Assembly: GCF_020076305.1 (NCBI RefSeq)
Contig: NZ_JAIQXE010000001.1
Span: forward strand, 1 to 64,000
DNA length: 64,000 nt
Reading direction: 5' to 3'
Source: Flavihumibacter profundi
Lineage (GTDB): Bacteria > Bacteroidota > Bacteroidia > Chitinophagales > Chitinophagaceae
Part shown: piece after piece, positions 35,362-44,473 of the stretch
Layout: each line of letters starts with the position of its first letter
Numbering within the stretch: the stretch's first letter is position 1
Notes under the pieces: model-generated
The model's database searches: none
Told to the model about the DNA's origin: nothing
What the model saw: the letters and a program-made list of their open reading frames with translations, nothing else
Translations under genes and position numbers: made by a program

Positions 35362-37587
35362 TTACACCCACTCATATCCGTCTTTCTTCAATGGCAGGCG
35401 GTAGGGCCTGTGACCCGCTGCGGCCAGGGCATTGCAGAGTGCAGGGGCAACTGTGGGCATACCTACTTCGCCGATACCACCGCAGGGTTCTGTGCTGTTA
35501 ACTACATGCACTTCAACGGGTGGCATTTCAGGATAACGCAGCAATTCGTAATTGAAGAAACTATCCTGCTCAACGCGGCCATTTTTTACTGTGATCTCGC
35601 CTTTCAATGCCTGTGTAAGTGCAAAGGCAAGTCCACCCTGCAGCTGGTTTTGCAATCCATCGGGATTTACTACAATGCCACAGTCAACCGCTGCAACTAC
35701 TTTAACTATCCTGAATTTTTTAGGTGCAAACATTTCAATTTCTATTGCATGTGCAACATAAGTAGGGCAGAAGGAGAAATGGTGAGTGGCGACACCTATA
35801 AAATGATTGGGTTTTAGTGGTTGTGCGTAGCCGATTTTTTCCGCAACCAGTTTCAGTACGCCTGCAATGCGCTGCGGGTCCTGGAAAGGAAATTCAGTCA
35901 TGCGCTTTGGCATCGTGGATAACAGGTCGAGGCGGAACTGGACCGGGTCCTTTTTCAGTTTGCGGGCCAATTCGTCAATAAATGATTCAATTGGAAAAAC
36001 ATTGATATTAATTTCCACGGCACGCAGCCATCCGCGGCTGAGGTTAAAGTCAACATGTGTGAACCCGGTTTTTACATTTGGAATATCGTACCAGAAATCA
36101 GACATGGCGCCACCGGTCATGTCCCCGACAACTTTAGCGCCGGGTCCTTCCAGCATCAGGTTGATAGAGCAGCCAACATAATGGTGCTGCCATGATAAAA
36201 TTTTGCCGGCATCATCCCATGATGCTTTCATACGGTGATAGTTGGCTGGCCTGAATGCATCGTTGCGGATATCGTCAACCCTGTCCCAGATGACTTTTAC
36301 CGGCTTGTCATATTGCTTTGCAATCTTTGCAGCTTCAAGGATATAATCGAAAAACAGCCTTCTTCCAAATCCACCGCCGATATAGGCCAGGTTGATCTTT
36401 ATATTTTTTTCGTCTATGCCCAGTTCGGTTGCAAGGGTTGGTGGGGCAAATTCTGGCCACTGGTTACCACACCAGAATTCGGCTTTCCCCTTCTGCACAT
36501 GACCGATGCAATTGATGGGTTCCATGGTTCCGTGTGCAAGAAATGGCGCAGCAAATGCCGACTCTAATGTATTCCCAGCAGAAGCTTTCACTTTACCCGG
36601 GTCGCCTTTCTTGTAAACTTCTATTAAAGGGGTATTCTTCGACTTTAATTCAAAGGTTTTAAACAGTTCCTCTGTTGATTCATTGCCATGTCCGGCTTCA
36701 TCCCATTCCACTTTCAAAACTTTCCTCGCCTTCATGGCGCTCCATACATTCGTTGCAAGCACAGCCACGCCAGCATGGATATGCATGGGCATACCCGAAC
36801 CTTCGAATTGTATTGCTTTAATATAACCGCCTATATTTTTACAGGCGCTGTCATCGAATGATTTCACTTTTCCATTCAGTACGGGGCAGCGTTCAACAAC
36901 TGCATAAACCATCCCGTCAACTTTAACATCGATGCCATATTTCGTTTTGCCGGTGATAATGCTTCCCAGGTTTTTCTTTGGTGCTGCATTGCCTATGAGG
37001 GTAAAATCTTTGGTCTCTTTTAGTTTCACTTCTTTTGGAATGGGCAACTTTATGGCATCGCAAACGAGTTCAGCATAAGTAAAGCCTTCCTTTGTTTTTG
37101 TATTATACACAACACTGTTGGCTGTATTGCATTTGGATTCGGGAATATTCCACCTTTTTGCCGCAGCGCTTACCAGCATTGCTTTTGCGGTGGCACCCAC
37201 CCTGCGCATTTCGTTCCAGTCGGTTATAACACTCTGGCTGCCACCAGTGGTGTAGTAGCCACCAGATGAAGGTTTGTCGGGCCTGTCAATCGTTACGCCG
37301 AATGGCAGCAAGTCTGTTTTCACCTTGCTCCAGTCTGCATCTAGTTCCTCCGCCAGGATCATGGGCAGCGATGTATTCACGCCCTGTCCCATTTCTGCGC
37401 GGGCAAAATATATAGTGATATAACCTGTTGATTCAATCTTCAGGTAGGGCATGGGCTGCAGCGGGTCGCATACTTCCGCTTTGGTGCCTGTTTTACAAGC
37501 CTGTGGCAGGAGCATGCCAAGGATAAGGCTGCCGCCGGCGGCTGAACTGATTTTGATAAACTGGCGTCTTTGCAATTTGGTGTTCAT
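35362..37587 (-). CDS. molybdopterin-binding subunit of an aldehyde/isoquinoline-type oxidoreductase
   Basis: 741 residues from the ATG at 37587. The N-terminus (RRQFIKISSAAGG) is a Tat-like signal, implying folded export. The MPT-binding regions include ARAEMGQGVNTSLPMILAEELDADW, GGFGRRL and the C-terminal PCGGIGEVGMP with its Glu in GEVG. The enzyme hydroxylates N-heterocycles or aldehydes with water as oxygen donor. It lies 41 bp downstream of the Fe-S subunit gene, forming a two-subunit isoquinoline-1-oxidoreductase-type enzyme without a FAD subunit. Confidence 0.87.
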   Translation of the reverse strand: MNTKLQRRQFIKISSAAGGSLILGMLLPQACKTGTKAEVCDPLQPMPYLKIESTGYITIYFARAEMGQGVNTSLPMILAEELDADWSKVKTDLLPFGVTIDRPDKPSSGGYYTTGGSQSVITDWNEMRRVGATAKAMLVSAAAKRWNIPESKCNTANSVVYNTKTKEGFTYAELVCDAIKLPIPKEVKLKETKDFTLIGNAAPKKNLGSIITGKTKYGIDVKVDGMVYAVVERCPVLNGKVKSFDDSACKNIGGYIKAIQFEGSGMPMHIHAGVAVLATNVWSAMKARKVLKVEWDEAGHGNESTEELFKTFELKSKNTPLIEVYKKGDPGKVKASAGNTLESAFAAPFLAHGTMEPINCIGHVQKGKAEFWCGNQWPEFAPPTLATELGIDEKNIKINLAYIGGGFGRRLFFDYILEAAKIAKQYDKPVKVIWDRVDDIRNDAFRPANYHRMKASWDDAGKILSWQHHYVGCSINLMLEGPGAKVVGDMTGGAMSDFWYDIPNVKTGFTHVDFNLSRGWLRAVEININVFPIESFIDELARKLKKDPVQFRLDLLSTMPKRMTEFPFQDPQRIAGVLKLVAEKIGYAQPLKPNHFIGVATHHFSFCPTYVAHAIEIEMFAPKKFRIVKVVAAVDCGIVVNPDGLQNQLQGGLAFALTQALKGEITVKNGRVEQDSFFNYELLRYPEMPPVEVHVVNSTEPCGGIGEVGMPTVAPALCNALAAAGHRPYRLPLKKDGYEWV

Positions 37588-37628
37588 ATAAAATATTAAG
37601 GCCCCATCCACTTTGGGGAATGATGGCT

Positions 37629-38087
37629 TTATTTTGCTATAGCTTCCAGTATTGCTGCTTTGATCCTGTGGTAGGTTCCGCACCTGCAGAGATTGCCCGA
37701 CATCGCGGAATTGATCTGTTCTTCTGTTGGCTGCTTATTCGAATTGAGTAAGCCTGCAACAGTCATCATTTGTCCTGGCTGGCAATAGCCGCATTGTGGC
37801 ACCCCGACTTTCTCCCAGGCTTTTTGTACCGGGTGTGATCCATCTTCACTAAGCCCTTCAATCGTGGTGATCTTTGCATAACCAACTTCCTGGATTTGCA
37901 ACTGGCAGCTGCGGACAGCCTTGCCATTGAAAAGCACTGTGCATGCGCCACAGCTTCCGACACCACAGCCAAACTTGGTTCCGGTAAGATCGAGTATGTC
38001 ACGCAACACCCAGAGCAAAGGTGTATCGGGATCCGCAGGTACCCCTTTGTATGGCTTGTTATTGATGTTTAAATTATAGGTAGGCAT
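37629..38087 (-). CDS. 2Fe-2S subunit of the molybdenum hydroxylase
   Basis: 152 residues from the ATG at 38087 (another in-frame ATG is two codons upstream at 38093). The plant-type cluster ligands are in [13 protein letters not shown] and Cys61, and the second cluster in QCGYCQPG and NLCRCGTY, all eight Cys present. It passes electrons from the molybdenum centre of the next gene to an unknown acceptor. No molybdenum-cofactor or XdhC genes are in this window. Confidence 0.92.
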   Translation of the reverse strand: MPTYNLNINNKPYKGVPADPDTPLLWVLRDILDLTGTKFGCGVGSCGACTVLFNGKAVRSCQLQIQEVGYAKITTIEGLSEDGSHPVQKAWEKVGVPQCGYCQPGQMMTVAGLLNSNKQPTEEQINSAMSGNLCRCGTYHRIKAAILEAIAK

Positions 38088-38209
38088 AAGCATTGGTTAA
38101 TATGAAGTACAAAGGAGAACTGTCTTAAAGTTATAAAACCTTAAGTAATAAATAGTGTATTTCTAAGGATTACCTGTCGAATTAATAGTTGCATCCTGCT
38201 CAAGTTTCT

Positions 38210-38419
38210 TCAGCTTTTTTTAAGTTTAGATACACGTATGAATAGTATGATTGAGATTATTATGAGTATATTATAACCAAGGTAATATCCTATAAGCTCA
38301 GATTGTTCCGCAACTGGTTCAGGCGATTTACCCATTTGGCCTAAATAGCTCAATATTTGCAATACCAAAAGGGAAATAGCAATGATATTGAAAACCTTTA
38401 TTTTTCGTTGAATGGTCAT
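38210..38419 (-). CDS. small two-segment membrane protein, unknown function
   Basis: 69 residues with two hydrophobic helices (about 10-30 and 43-62) joined by a polar loop. Not recognised. A plausible start and compact membrane topology are the only support. Confidence 0.4.
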   Translation of the reverse strand: MTIQRKIKVFNIIAISLLVLQILSYLGQMGKSPEPVAEQSELIGYYLGYNILIIISIILFIRVSKLKKS

Positions 38420-38493
38420 ACAAACAAAATGTTCAATTTATACTAATTTAAATGCCCGCTATTGTTGCCTGGATTCTTATTTTAGAAAGCATG

Positions 38494-38937
38494 TCATCCG
38501 TTTTGTATATAGCCCTTTTGTTTAAGCCTGCTAATAACCCGTTCACTTAATTTCTTGCCCCAATCCTGTCCAACACTAAATGAGTCCTGCGAGATAAGGG
38601 GCATATACTCAATAACCTTTTTACCAAGTGGTGATTTGTAAAATTCAATTAATGACAATATCTCCTGTTCGGTATAATATTTGGCATAAATTGGTATAAC
38701 CAATTCTGTTATTTCTTCTGCTTTAACTTCTTTCATTACTTCATCCCAGAACTCAGCCGGAACATTGGGTAATTGCTTTTTGTAAGCATCAAACATATTA
38801 CCCATCAACTGAATACCCACCTTTGAGGCTCCGGTAAGATTCAGTAATTCCCTTATGTTTTCATCTTTCTTATTTGATTGGCAAAAACAAGTGGCACTTA
38901 ATAAAAGTGCAGTGGTTATAATTACAACTTTTTTCAT
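38494..38937 (-). CDS. DUF2059-domain secreted protein
   Basis: 147 residues with a signal peptide (to about residue 20). The helical core IPIYAKYYTEQEILSLIEFY and KSPLGKKVIEYMPLI is the characteristic DUF2059 stretch. The function of the family is unknown. It precedes the repeat-bearing intergenic region and shows no clear operon partner; the 69-residue gene follows 74 bp downstream. Confidence 0.85.
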   Translation of the reverse strand: MKKVVIITTALLLSATCFCQSNKKDENIRELLNLTGASKVGIQLMGNMFDAYKKQLPNVPAEFWDEVMKEVKAEEITELVIPIYAKYYTEQEILSLIEFYKSPLGKKVIEYMPLISQDSFSVGQDWGKKLSERVISRLKQKGYIQNG

Positions 38938-39040
38938 TTTTATAATGGGTTATTGATTTTTAATATTTCTGAATTTTTTGAGTGCCTGGATATGGATTTC
39001 ATGGAATTTGTTATTTAAGCCTGCGCCTTCGCCAGCTCTG

Positions 39041-39175
39041 TCACATATAAGCGAAGTTTATTTTGCTTTTAAACATATACATTATTATTCAATTATTTAA
39101 ACGGGGAAATGCCCTGCTCCAAAAACAATATCGTTTTTACTATAATCGCCAAAGGGAACAAGTAATTCCCGCCTG
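39041..39175. repeat. dispersed repeat, copy B (about 135 bp)
   Basis: This is the partner of copy A at 12790-12919: same order of blocks (CACATATA, TTATTCAATTATTTAA, CGGGGAAA, a GTTTTTAC block, then ATTCC-GCCTG), with a small GGGAA..TTCCC inverted repeat near the end. It lies in the 353-bp gap between the DUF2059 gene and the barrel gene on the opposite strand. In copy B, CTTCGC (39027-39032) could also pair with GCGAAG (39051-39056), which copy A lacks. Confidence 0.7.
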
Positions 39176-39290
39176 GGCTGCACCTTCATGATCAAACGCT
39201 TTACCATGGCTATTTATATTATTAGCTGTTTATATGATTTTCGTCAGTTTTCGCCTTGTTTGATTTGCCTAATTTGCAGAAGCATAAGTT

Positions 39291-40406
39291 ATGAAAGCCC
39301 TGCGTTTCAAAATATTATTCCTGCTTGTTTTAAGTTGTAGTACCGGTTATTTATTTGCCCAGACGATAGAGGAGCAAATGACTAAAAGCCATCCTGATTG
39401 CCAGACAATGCTCATGAATGCAATGGATGTACTGCCGAAATTGTACAGGGAAAAATCGCTCGATTCCCTGGACAGGGCTGTTGACCTATGGGAAAGATCA
39501 TGCTCAGGTATGCCAGAGTTAAGTATTACCCGGATGTTACTTGATATTGAAGAAAGGAAATTCACCTTAGGAAAGGATATTGATGGTTCTACACTTGTAT
39601 TGTTAAATGATTATGCCAGGTATTTTCCATCTCCCGCCCGGTATGAAGTACCTAAAAATGCATTTTACAGGTTTAGTTCAGCATGGGCATTGCTTTTACT
39701 AAAAAACAGGAAGCTGGGTGATAATGAAAAATTTATTTGCAAAGTCCTGAGCGGCGAAATCAGCAATCCCCAGAAAGAAATTGAAATGAACCCCCAGGCT
39801 TATCCTGAATTTTCAGCAATGGTAGAAAAAATGTATGAGCGGGAACGAAACCAGCCAAGGACGAATCTAGCTTTAAGCACCGGCGTATGGATTCCTACCG
39901 GCCACCTGACAACATTAGGTGTCCATCCTTCTTTTGGTTTACAGGTTGGCATGAGGAATTTGCATCATCAGCTGGATTTAACCTTGCAATTCCGCTATTT
40001 GCACAGTGCCAATCCATACGCAGTTAAAGTAAATGGCTACCTTGATTCAACTGATTATTATTTCGGGGGGTACATAGGCCTGGATTATGCTTATTACCTG
40101 GTTTCAGAAAAAAGGTATGATTTCGGGCTCATGGCTGGTATGGGGTACGACGGTTTTGATTTTTCCCCGGATCCTTATAATTATTATTATTACGATCCCT
40201 ACTATAGCAGTAACCTGACCATCGGCTCCTTTAATGCAAATTTGGGATTACGTTTCAATTATTATATCAGCCACCATTTTTATATTGGTCTCCAGGCCCG
40301 TTATAACGCTATAAATTACACCACTCATGGTGGTTCAAATCTTAGCGGTGATGCTTTTTCAATAGACCTGATTTTTGGGTCAAATAGTTCCAAGTATTGG
40401 AAATGA
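39291..40406 (+). CDS. secreted protein with C-terminal outer-membrane barrel-like domain
   Basis: 371 residues with a signal peptide (to about residue 23). The first 185 residues are helical and unrecognised. From about 195 onwards (LALSTGVWIPTG) the sequence alternates like a small outer-membrane beta-barrel, with aromatic-rich strands and a Tyr-rich loop (YNYYYYDPYYSS). It ends GSNSSKYWK, lacking the usual terminal Phe. The gene ends exactly where the convergent membrane gene ends. Confidence 0.6.
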   Translation: MKALRFKILFLLVLSCSTGYLFAQTIEEQMTKSHPDCQTMLMNAMDVLPKLYREKSLDSLDRAVDLWERSCSGMPELSITRMLLDIEERKFTLGKDIDGSTLVLLNDYARYFPSPARYEVPKNAFYRFSSAWALLLLKNRKLGDNEKFICKVLSGEISNPQKEIEMNPQAYPEFSAMVEKMYERERNQPRTNLALSTGVWIPTGHLTTLGVHPSFGLQVGMRNLHHQLDLTLQFRYLHSANPYAVKVNGYLDSTDYYFGGYIGLDYAYYLVSEKRYDFGLMAGMGYDGFDFSPDPYNYYYYDPYYSSNLTIGSFNANLGLRFNYYISHHFYIGLQARYNAINYTTHGGSNLSGDAFSIDLIFGSNSSKYWK

Positions 40407-41246
40407 TTAATTACCTGCCCGTCTCAATAAATTTATGCCAATAAAATAGGGCATAACAAATGGAATGGCAGGAATGGATAATGCAAAACCTGCCTGGGCA
40501 AATGGTTCGCGACCGAAGGCTGATAATACAATGATTATAAAAGCCGATAAACTCATTATTATATAAATCAGTGATGGTATTTTGCCGAACCAGCCGGTCA
40601 ATTTAAGTGATGCAGCAAGGGCCGCTATTGCAAGATAGGTTAGTGAAACTTCAACTATTGATATCAAGCCAAAAAAGCTTCTGACGGGCATGAACCATTC
40701 AGGCGTCTTATCCGATGTTGATGCGACTAATATCCTGAATGTTTCTGTTAAAAAAAATCCCCAGAATAACATATTAATGATAAAGAGGGGAATTGCAATG
40801 ATTATAGAAAGGAAGCCCAAAAGGGAATAAAAAAATTCCCCTTTATTTTTTAATCTTTCCCTGACCACAGCAAATCCAAAAGCGATAAAGACTCCGGCAA
40901 TTACCAGTATAGAATATCTTACCTGTTGTTCAGTAGCTGTCGCTACCCATTCTTTTGCATTTCCAGGAGGTGGGCCGAACCCAAAAAAAATGGAAACAAG
41001 TATCCAGGGAATAACCAGGAAAAATGCACCAAAAGCAAGATGCTTCTTTTCAAGGTCATTTTTCCTGATTACATTAAGACCTAGAAACCATGCGGCCGTA
41101 ACCATCAGGCATACATTTAGAATCCAGCATGGCAAGTAAATTCTATAATTGATGTGACCAATGCCAAAACCTAATATGGCAGTTATAACTGGGACTAATG
41201 ATAGATATACCAGGCCCAGGTTGCCTTTATAGATTCTTGGTTGCAT
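40407..41246 (-). CDS. multi-pass membrane protein, unknown function
   Basis: 279 residues with about eight hydrophobic segments and no recognised motif. Its stop codon is immediately adjacent to that of the opposing barrel gene, with no spacer. It is preceded by the GMC oxidoreductase gene (45 bp apart) on the same strand and could be co-transcribed. Confidence 0.6.
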   Translation of the reverse strand: MQPRIYKGNLGLVYLSLVPVITAILGFGIGHINYRIYLPCWILNVCLMVTAAWFLGLNVIRKNDLEKKHLAFGAFFLVIPWILVSIFFGFGPPPGNAKEWVATATEQQVRYSILVIAGVFIAFGFAVVRERLKNKGEFFYSLLGFLSIIIAIPLFIINMLFWGFFLTETFRILVASTSDKTPEWFMPVRSFFGLISIVEVSLTYLAIAALAASLKLTGWFGKIPSLIYIIMSLSAFIIIVLSAFGREPFAQAGFALSIPAIPFVMPYFIGINLLRRAGN

Positions 41247-41291
41247 ATATTAGGTTGTTTAGGTGTGAAAGCAGGTTGAAATAAATGTTAC

Positions 41292-42905
41292 CTATCGAAG
41301 TAATATATCAGCAGCTTTTTCAGCTATCATAATTACAGCGGCATTTGTATTGCCTGCCACTATAGTCGGCATAATGGATGCATCTGCCACCCTCAATCCT
41401 TCTATGCCATGGACCTGCAACTGATCATCCACCACGGACATGGTATCATTACCCATTTTGCAGGTACCAACCGGGTGGTATACCGTTTCTACTGATTTTT
41501 TGATATGCTCAATAATACCCGCTTCCGATTGATCCATAGGGGCGGAGATAGAATGCAGATAGGGGCTGAAAGCATTTGCATTCAATACCTCTAATGCCTT
41601 TTTTGCCCCGGCTACAAGTGTCTTGAGGTCATCTTCTTCGGAAAGGAAATTAGGTTGAATTAAGGGGGCATCCCCCGGATATGCAGATTTCAGCCCAATA
41701 TACCCCCTGCTTTTAGGTTTTATAAGCGTGGGCAAAATGGAGAACCCATCTCTTTTTGGATAGGTTGCAGGATTATAAACATCTGCTTTATAGTCATTCC
41801 CAACGTGAAGCGGTACAAAATGAAACTGGAGGTTTACGTTTGAGTCGCCATTAATGCCCAAAAAAGCAACAGCTTCAAGCGGACTGCAGGTCAGCACGCC
41901 CTTATGACTGACCATATATTTTACTAAATCAGCAACCTGGTTTAATGGTTTTAGATGGTGGTTGAACCCTTCCTGTTGCTTTGAAATACCTGAAACAAAA
42001 AAGAAGAGGTGGTCCTGGAGATTCTTACCAACCCCGGGCAATTCCTTTTTAATGGTAATGCCCTGTCTTTTTAATGTTTCGGCATCACCAATACCGGAAA
42101 GCATAAGTAATTGCGGTGACTGGAAAGCCCCGGCCGATAATATTATTTCTTTGGATGCATATACTTTCCGGGAATTGTTATTTGAGGTGATATATTCCAA
42201 ACCTGTTGCCCTGTTGCCATCGATCAGGATTTCCTTTACCATTGCTTTTGTGATGACCGTAAGGTTTGTGCGGTTGAGCACAGGCTTGAGAAAAGCAGTA
42301 GCCGTACTATGCCGTTTGCCATTTTTGATGCTAAATTGGAATAAACCGGCGCCTTCCTGTTTTGCTCCGTTATAGTCATTGTTTTCCGGAATGCCGAGCT
42401 CAATACAGGCATCTACAAACGCGTGTGCAAAAGGTGTTTGGAAATATTTTGCAAAAGTAATATTTAGCGCGCCATCTTTCCCGTGATAGTCATTGGTAAT
42501 ATCTTCATTGTGTTCAGATTTTTTGAAATAGGGCAACACATCTTTATAGCCCCATCCCTTATTACCCAGTGATTCCCATTCATCGTAATCAGCATGATTG
42601 CCCCTGACATAAGCCATGGCGTTAGTTGAACTACATCCACCTAAGGTTTTCCCACGCGGCAGGTAGATTCTCCGGTTATTAATATGGCTCTGGGGTTCTG
42701 TTGAGAATCCCCAGTCAACTTCAGACCGGTGCAGGTTTCCATAGGCAGCCGGAATACCAATCTCCATTTTTTTATCCGGTCCGCCGGCTTCAAGCAACAG
42801 TACTTTATTTGCGGGATTTTCAGAAAGCCTGTTTGCAAGTACACACCCCGCAGAACCTGCCCCAATGATAATATAGTCAAATCTTTCCCTGTTACTTTCC
42901 GCCAT
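41292..42905 (-). CDS. GMC-family FAD oxidoreductase (choline dehydrogenase-like)
   Basis: 537 residues. The N-terminal Rossmann motif is IIGAGSAGCVLANRL with the acidic LLLEAGG; the GMC signatures are GKTLGGCSSTNAMAYVRGN and GAFQSPQLLMLSGIG. The catalytic His is in YHPVGTCKMG and the second catalytic residue in VAGNTNA. It oxidises a primary or secondary alcohol, with FAD tightly bound. No signal peptide, and no betaine genes nearby, so choline is not shown to be the substrate. Confidence 0.9.
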   Translation of the reverse strand: MAESNRERFDYIIIGAGSAGCVLANRLSENPANKVLLLEAGGPDKKMEIGIPAAYGNLHRSEVDWGFSTEPQSHINNRRIYLPRGKTLGGCSSTNAMAYVRGNHADYDEWESLGNKGWGYKDVLPYFKKSEHNEDITNDYHGKDGALNITFAKYFQTPFAHAFVDACIELGIPENNDYNGAKQEGAGLFQFSIKNGKRHSTATAFLKPVLNRTNLTVITKAMVKEILIDGNRATGLEYITSNNNSRKVYASKEIILSAGAFQSPQLLMLSGIGDAETLKRQGITIKKELPGVGKNLQDHLFFFVSGISKQQEGFNHHLKPLNQVADLVKYMVSHKGVLTCSPLEAVAFLGINGDSNVNLQFHFVPLHVGNDYKADVYNPATYPKRDGFSILPTLIKPKSRGYIGLKSAYPGDAPLIQPNFLSEEDDLKTLVAGAKKALEVLNANAFSPYLHSISAPMDQSEAGIIEHIKKSVETVYHPVGTCKMGNDTMSVVDDQLQVHGIEGLRVADASIMPTIVAGNTNAAVIMIAEKAADILLR

Positions 42906-42969
42906 GAAATTTATATTTAAAGCAATCCAGGTCTAAGGAACCATTGTTTCACTTTTGCCGGCAGCAATT

Positions 42970-43545
42970 TTATAGCTCAATTTTTGCCCCCATAATTTTC
43001 AGGAACTCCCTGATGAAAGCTGGATGGGCTGGCCATGCAGGAGAAGTAACAAGGTTGCCGTCTACAAATGCCCCATCTACCGGAATTGCCTGGAATTCCC
43101 CGCCAGCCAAGATTACTTCCGGACCAACGGCGGGATAAGCAGTTAACTTTCTGCCATTCACAACACCAGCAGCAGTTAAAATTTGTATGCCGTGGCAGAT
43201 TGCGGCAACAGGCTTATTCGTTGTGAAAAAGTGTTTTACAATTTCAATTACTTTTTCGTTTAACCTCAGGTATTCCGGTGCACGTCCGCCGGCAATTACA
43301 AGCCCGGCATATTCGCTGACATTAATATCAGTAAAACTATAATTCAATTTGAAATTGTGCCCTGGTTTTTCAGTATATGTCTGATCACCTTCAAAGTCAT
43401 GGATGGCTGTTTTAATGATTTCGCCTTTTTTCTTGTCAGGACAAACAGTATGAACAGTGTAACCGACCATTTCAAGCATCTGGAACGGAACCATGGTTTC
43501 ATAATCTTCTGTAAAATCGCCGGTTAAGAATAATACCTTTTTCAT
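42970..43545 (-). CDS. DJ-1/PfpI-family protein
   Basis: 191 residues. The nucleophilic elbow is AAICHG with Cys117, and the partner Glu14 lies in FTEDYE, as in DJ-1 and PfpI proteins. Members are proteases, glyoxalases or deglycases; which one this is cannot be told. It lies 65 bp upstream of the GMC gene and 29 bp downstream of the GNAT gene, all on the same strand. Confidence 0.88.
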   Translation of the reverse strand: MKKVLFLTGDFTEDYETMVPFQMLEMVGYTVHTVCPDKKKGEIIKTAIHDFEGDQTYTEKPGHNFKLNYSFTDINVSEYAGLVIAGGRAPEYLRLNEKVIEIVKHFFTTNKPVAAICHGIQILTAAGVVNGRKLTAYPAVGPEVILAGGEFQAIPVDGAFVDGNLVTSPAWPAHPAFIREFLKIMGAKIEL

Positions 43546-43573
43546 TTTTTAAAGTTTAAAATTTATAAATAGT

Positions 43574-44110
43574 TTACCTTGGATCATCTTCAACAATTGC
43601 ATAGTGGTAGTTGTCCATCCATTTGCCCCTGACAGGAAGTATTTTTCTTCTTAAGCCTTCCCGAATCATGCCTGCCTTTTCAAGGACCTTTATTGACCTT
43701 GTATTTCCAGTGGCAACGCCAGCCTCCACTTTGTGTAAATGGAAATATTCAAATCCCTGTTTTATTAATGTTTTAGCAGTCTCTGTTGCATATCCCTTGT
43801 ACCAGTAACCTGGAATTAACTTGTAATAAATTTCCCCCAACCTGAATTTGTCACAGGAAAGTTTCATGCCTGCCAATCCGATAAATTCATTTGTTTCTTT
43901 ATTAACTATTTTCCAGGTATACGATTTACGGGGAGTTTCAGTTTGCCCTTCAATTAAGGTACGGATAATTTCTTTTGTGTCTTCTATGTTTCCTGGTATT
44001 CCAAGTGTATTAAACTCATCAACTTCGGGCAATGAATGGAGTCTATGGATATCCTCCAGGTCATCCCATGAGATTTCAACGAATTTTAATCTTGATGATT
44101 CAAGGTCCAT
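43574..44110 (-). CDS. GNAT N-acetyltransferase (RimJ/RimL-like)
   Basis: 178 residues. The opening ESSRLKFVEISWDDLEDI and the acetyl-CoA region GYWYKGYATETAKTLIKQGF (about 110-130), followed by VATGNTRSIKVLEKAGMI, are typical of the ribosomal-protein-acetylase-like group. It transfers acetyl groups to a protein or small amine; the substrate is unknown. Confidence 0.88.
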   Translation of the reverse strand: MDLESSRLKFVEISWDDLEDIHRLHSLPEVDEFNTLGIPGNIEDTKEIIRTLIEGQTETPRKSYTWKIVNKETNEFIGLAGMKLSCDKFRLGEIYYKLIPGYWYKGYATETAKTLIKQGFEYFHLHKVEAGVATGNTRSIKVLEKAGMIREGLRRKILPVRGKWMDNYHYAIVEDDPR

Positions 44111-44178
44111 AAAATCTTTTTGTTAAGGCCGCTTCCTGCAATACGTTCAGGTCCTCCCTCATTTTAAGTATGAGGCTA

Positions 44179-44368
44179 TTAGGTGAGTATAAATCTAACT
44201 GAAATAAGTGGACTATCGCCATCGCCTTTCAGCCAGAATTGGTAATATTCTGGTAACATTAAAGTGGCATTGTAGTGAAATAACTGATACCTCGAACGCC
44301 CTGCTGTATTCCCTGGGATCAATGGCGGGAGCAAAGTGGTTATCGTAGATTTCAACTTGCCTTTTGAA
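44179..44368 (-). pseudogene. frameshifted relic of an unidentified coding sequence
   Basis: In the 363-bp gap after the GNAT gene, one frame reads VEIYDNHFAPAIDPREYS (roughly 44295-44355) and then, after a shift near 44275, another frame continues YNATLMLPEYYQFWLKGDGD and ISVRFILT to a TAA at 44179-44181. Both parts look like folded protein with aromatic strands, more so than the other frames. No start codon in frame. The family is unknown. This is judged by sequence character only. Confidence 0.35.
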
Positions 44369-44473
44369 TTACCTTCATCTTAGGAGAAGTGTTGAACCAG
44401 AATGAGGATGTGCCGCATAACTCAATAAATACGATTCATGCTTTTTTGTTTCGGGATTACCTGCAGATAAAAA

